Shown: piece by piece, positions 63,780 through 64,000 of the stretch
Position numbering within the stretch: the first letter of the stretch is position 1
Layout of the letters: every line of letters begins with the position of its first letter
NCBI RefSeq assembly: GCF_010725885.1
Contig: NZ_AP022600.1
Coordinates: 3,286,001-3,350,000 of the forward strand
Source: Mycolicibacterium tokaiense
Lineage (GTDB): Bacteria > Actinomycetota > Actinomycetes > Mycobacteriales > Mycobacteriaceae
Direction: 5' to 3'
DNA: 64,000 nt
The notes under the pieces: generated by a model
Database searches by the model: none
Told to the model about the DNA's origin: nothing
The model's input: the letters and a program-made list of their open reading frames with translations, nothing else
Program-made: the position numbers and the translations under genes

Positions 63780-64000
63780 ATGATTTTCAGTCATGACACT
63801 GAGCTCACACTGCGCGCGGCGTGTGTGCTGGTGAACACCGACCGCGTCGACGGCGAGCAGCTGGGTGACCTGGCCGCCTTGGACGACTATCTGCGCGAAT
63901 GGGGCTGGACCGGGCGGCGTGACCACGACGGCGCCGAACTCGCCGACGTGCACCGCCTGCGGGTGCGCCTGGGGCAGATCTGGAGTGTCGCCGAGGACGA
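63780..64000 (+). CDS. ABATE/CGNR zinc-finger-type regulator, N-terminal part
   Basis: The first 73 codons of a gene cut by the window edge. It begins MIFSHDTELTLRAACVLVNT and continues with a Leu/Asp/Arg-rich helical stretch (LGDLAALDDYLREW, RLRVRLGQIW). This agrees with the ABATE domain at the N-terminus of CGNR zinc-finger transcription factors. The diagnostic CGNR motif would lie beyond the window, so the assignment is provisional. It is divergent from a DMT exporter gene, which it may regulate. Confidence 0.65.
   Translation, partial: MIFSHDTELTLRAACVLVNTDRVDGEQLGDLAALDDYLREWGWTGRRDHDGAELADVHRLRVRLGQIWSVAED

Overview
The window is high-GC (about two thirds G+C) and reads as a chromosome segment of a fast-growing Mycobacterium (Mycolicibacterium-type). 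The support is family content: mycobacterial-type ribosomal proteins, a TIGR00027-type SAM methyltransferase family, tandem cutinases, a 13E12-type DUF222/HNH protein beside rmlC, F420-type luciferase-like oxidoreductases and an AtsA-type arylsulfatase. Gene order resembles two separate stretches of the M. tuberculosis map, Rv0711-Rv0753 (atsA, rplN-rplO, sppA, methyltransferases, secY-adk-map, mmsB-fadE9-mmsA) and Rv3467-Rv3451 (13E12, rmlC, rmlB, LLM protein, infA-rplQ, truA, cutinases). Here they are joined in one 64 kb stretch. No rRNA, tRNA, CRISPR array or insertion sequence was seen.

Layout. 1-6.0 kb: end of a GT2 glycosyltransferase, a polytopic membrane protein, arylsulfatase AtsA and a small exported protein. 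6.0-9.95 kb: a DUF1275 membrane protein, an ion-transporter-superfamily permease and an MFS permease. 9.9-18.6 kb: a PucR-type regulator facing eight genes: a GlcG/HbpS-like protein, a haem-oxygenase-fold di-iron oxidase-like protein, a Rieske ferredoxin, an FAD-dependent ferredoxin reductase, an aldehyde dehydrogenase, a second Rieske ferredoxin, a gamma-glutamyltransferase-family protein and a RidA protein. From the first Rieske gene on, the genes are tightly coupled, mostly by 4-nt overlaps. I do not recognise this set as a described pathway; it is the best candidate for a new system in the window.

18.7-23.2 kb: the spc ribosomal operon rplN-rplX-rplE-rpsN-rpsH-rplF-rplR-rpsE-rpmD-rplO, closed by a clear hairpin terminator. 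23.2-32.2 kb: two SDR genes divergent from a LysR gene, a universal stress protein, sppA and four tandem SAM methyltransferases. 32.4-36.4 kb: secY-adk-map, an Nei-type glycosylase and a MarR regulator. 36.4-40.0 kb: the valine/isobutyrate genes mmsA-fadE9-mmsB. 40.2-44.4 kb: a DUF1254/DUF1214 protein and a gluconate module (GntR-type repressor, gluconokinase, GntP permease). 44.4-55.0 kb, all on the minus strand: NfeD-like protein, flotillin, a response regulator fused to a thioredoxin-reductase-like domain, a cyclic-nucleotide-domain histidine kinase, two F420-type oxidoreductases, rmlB, rmlC and a DUF222/HNH protein. 55.0-59.8 kb: infA-rpmJ-rpsM-rpsK-rpsD-rpoA-rplQ-truA. 59.8-64 kb: four tandem cutinases, a DMT exporter and the start of an ABATE/CGNR-type regulator cut by the window edge.

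Several non-coding signals stand out: a 24-bp-stem hairpin inside the oxidase/Rieske operon, near-identical promoter architecture in front of rplN and infA, a T-N11-A LysR operator, a 12-bp palindrome at the sppA promoter, likely leaderless starts for sppA and the DUF222 gene, and a perfect 13-bp hairpin starting at the truA ATG.
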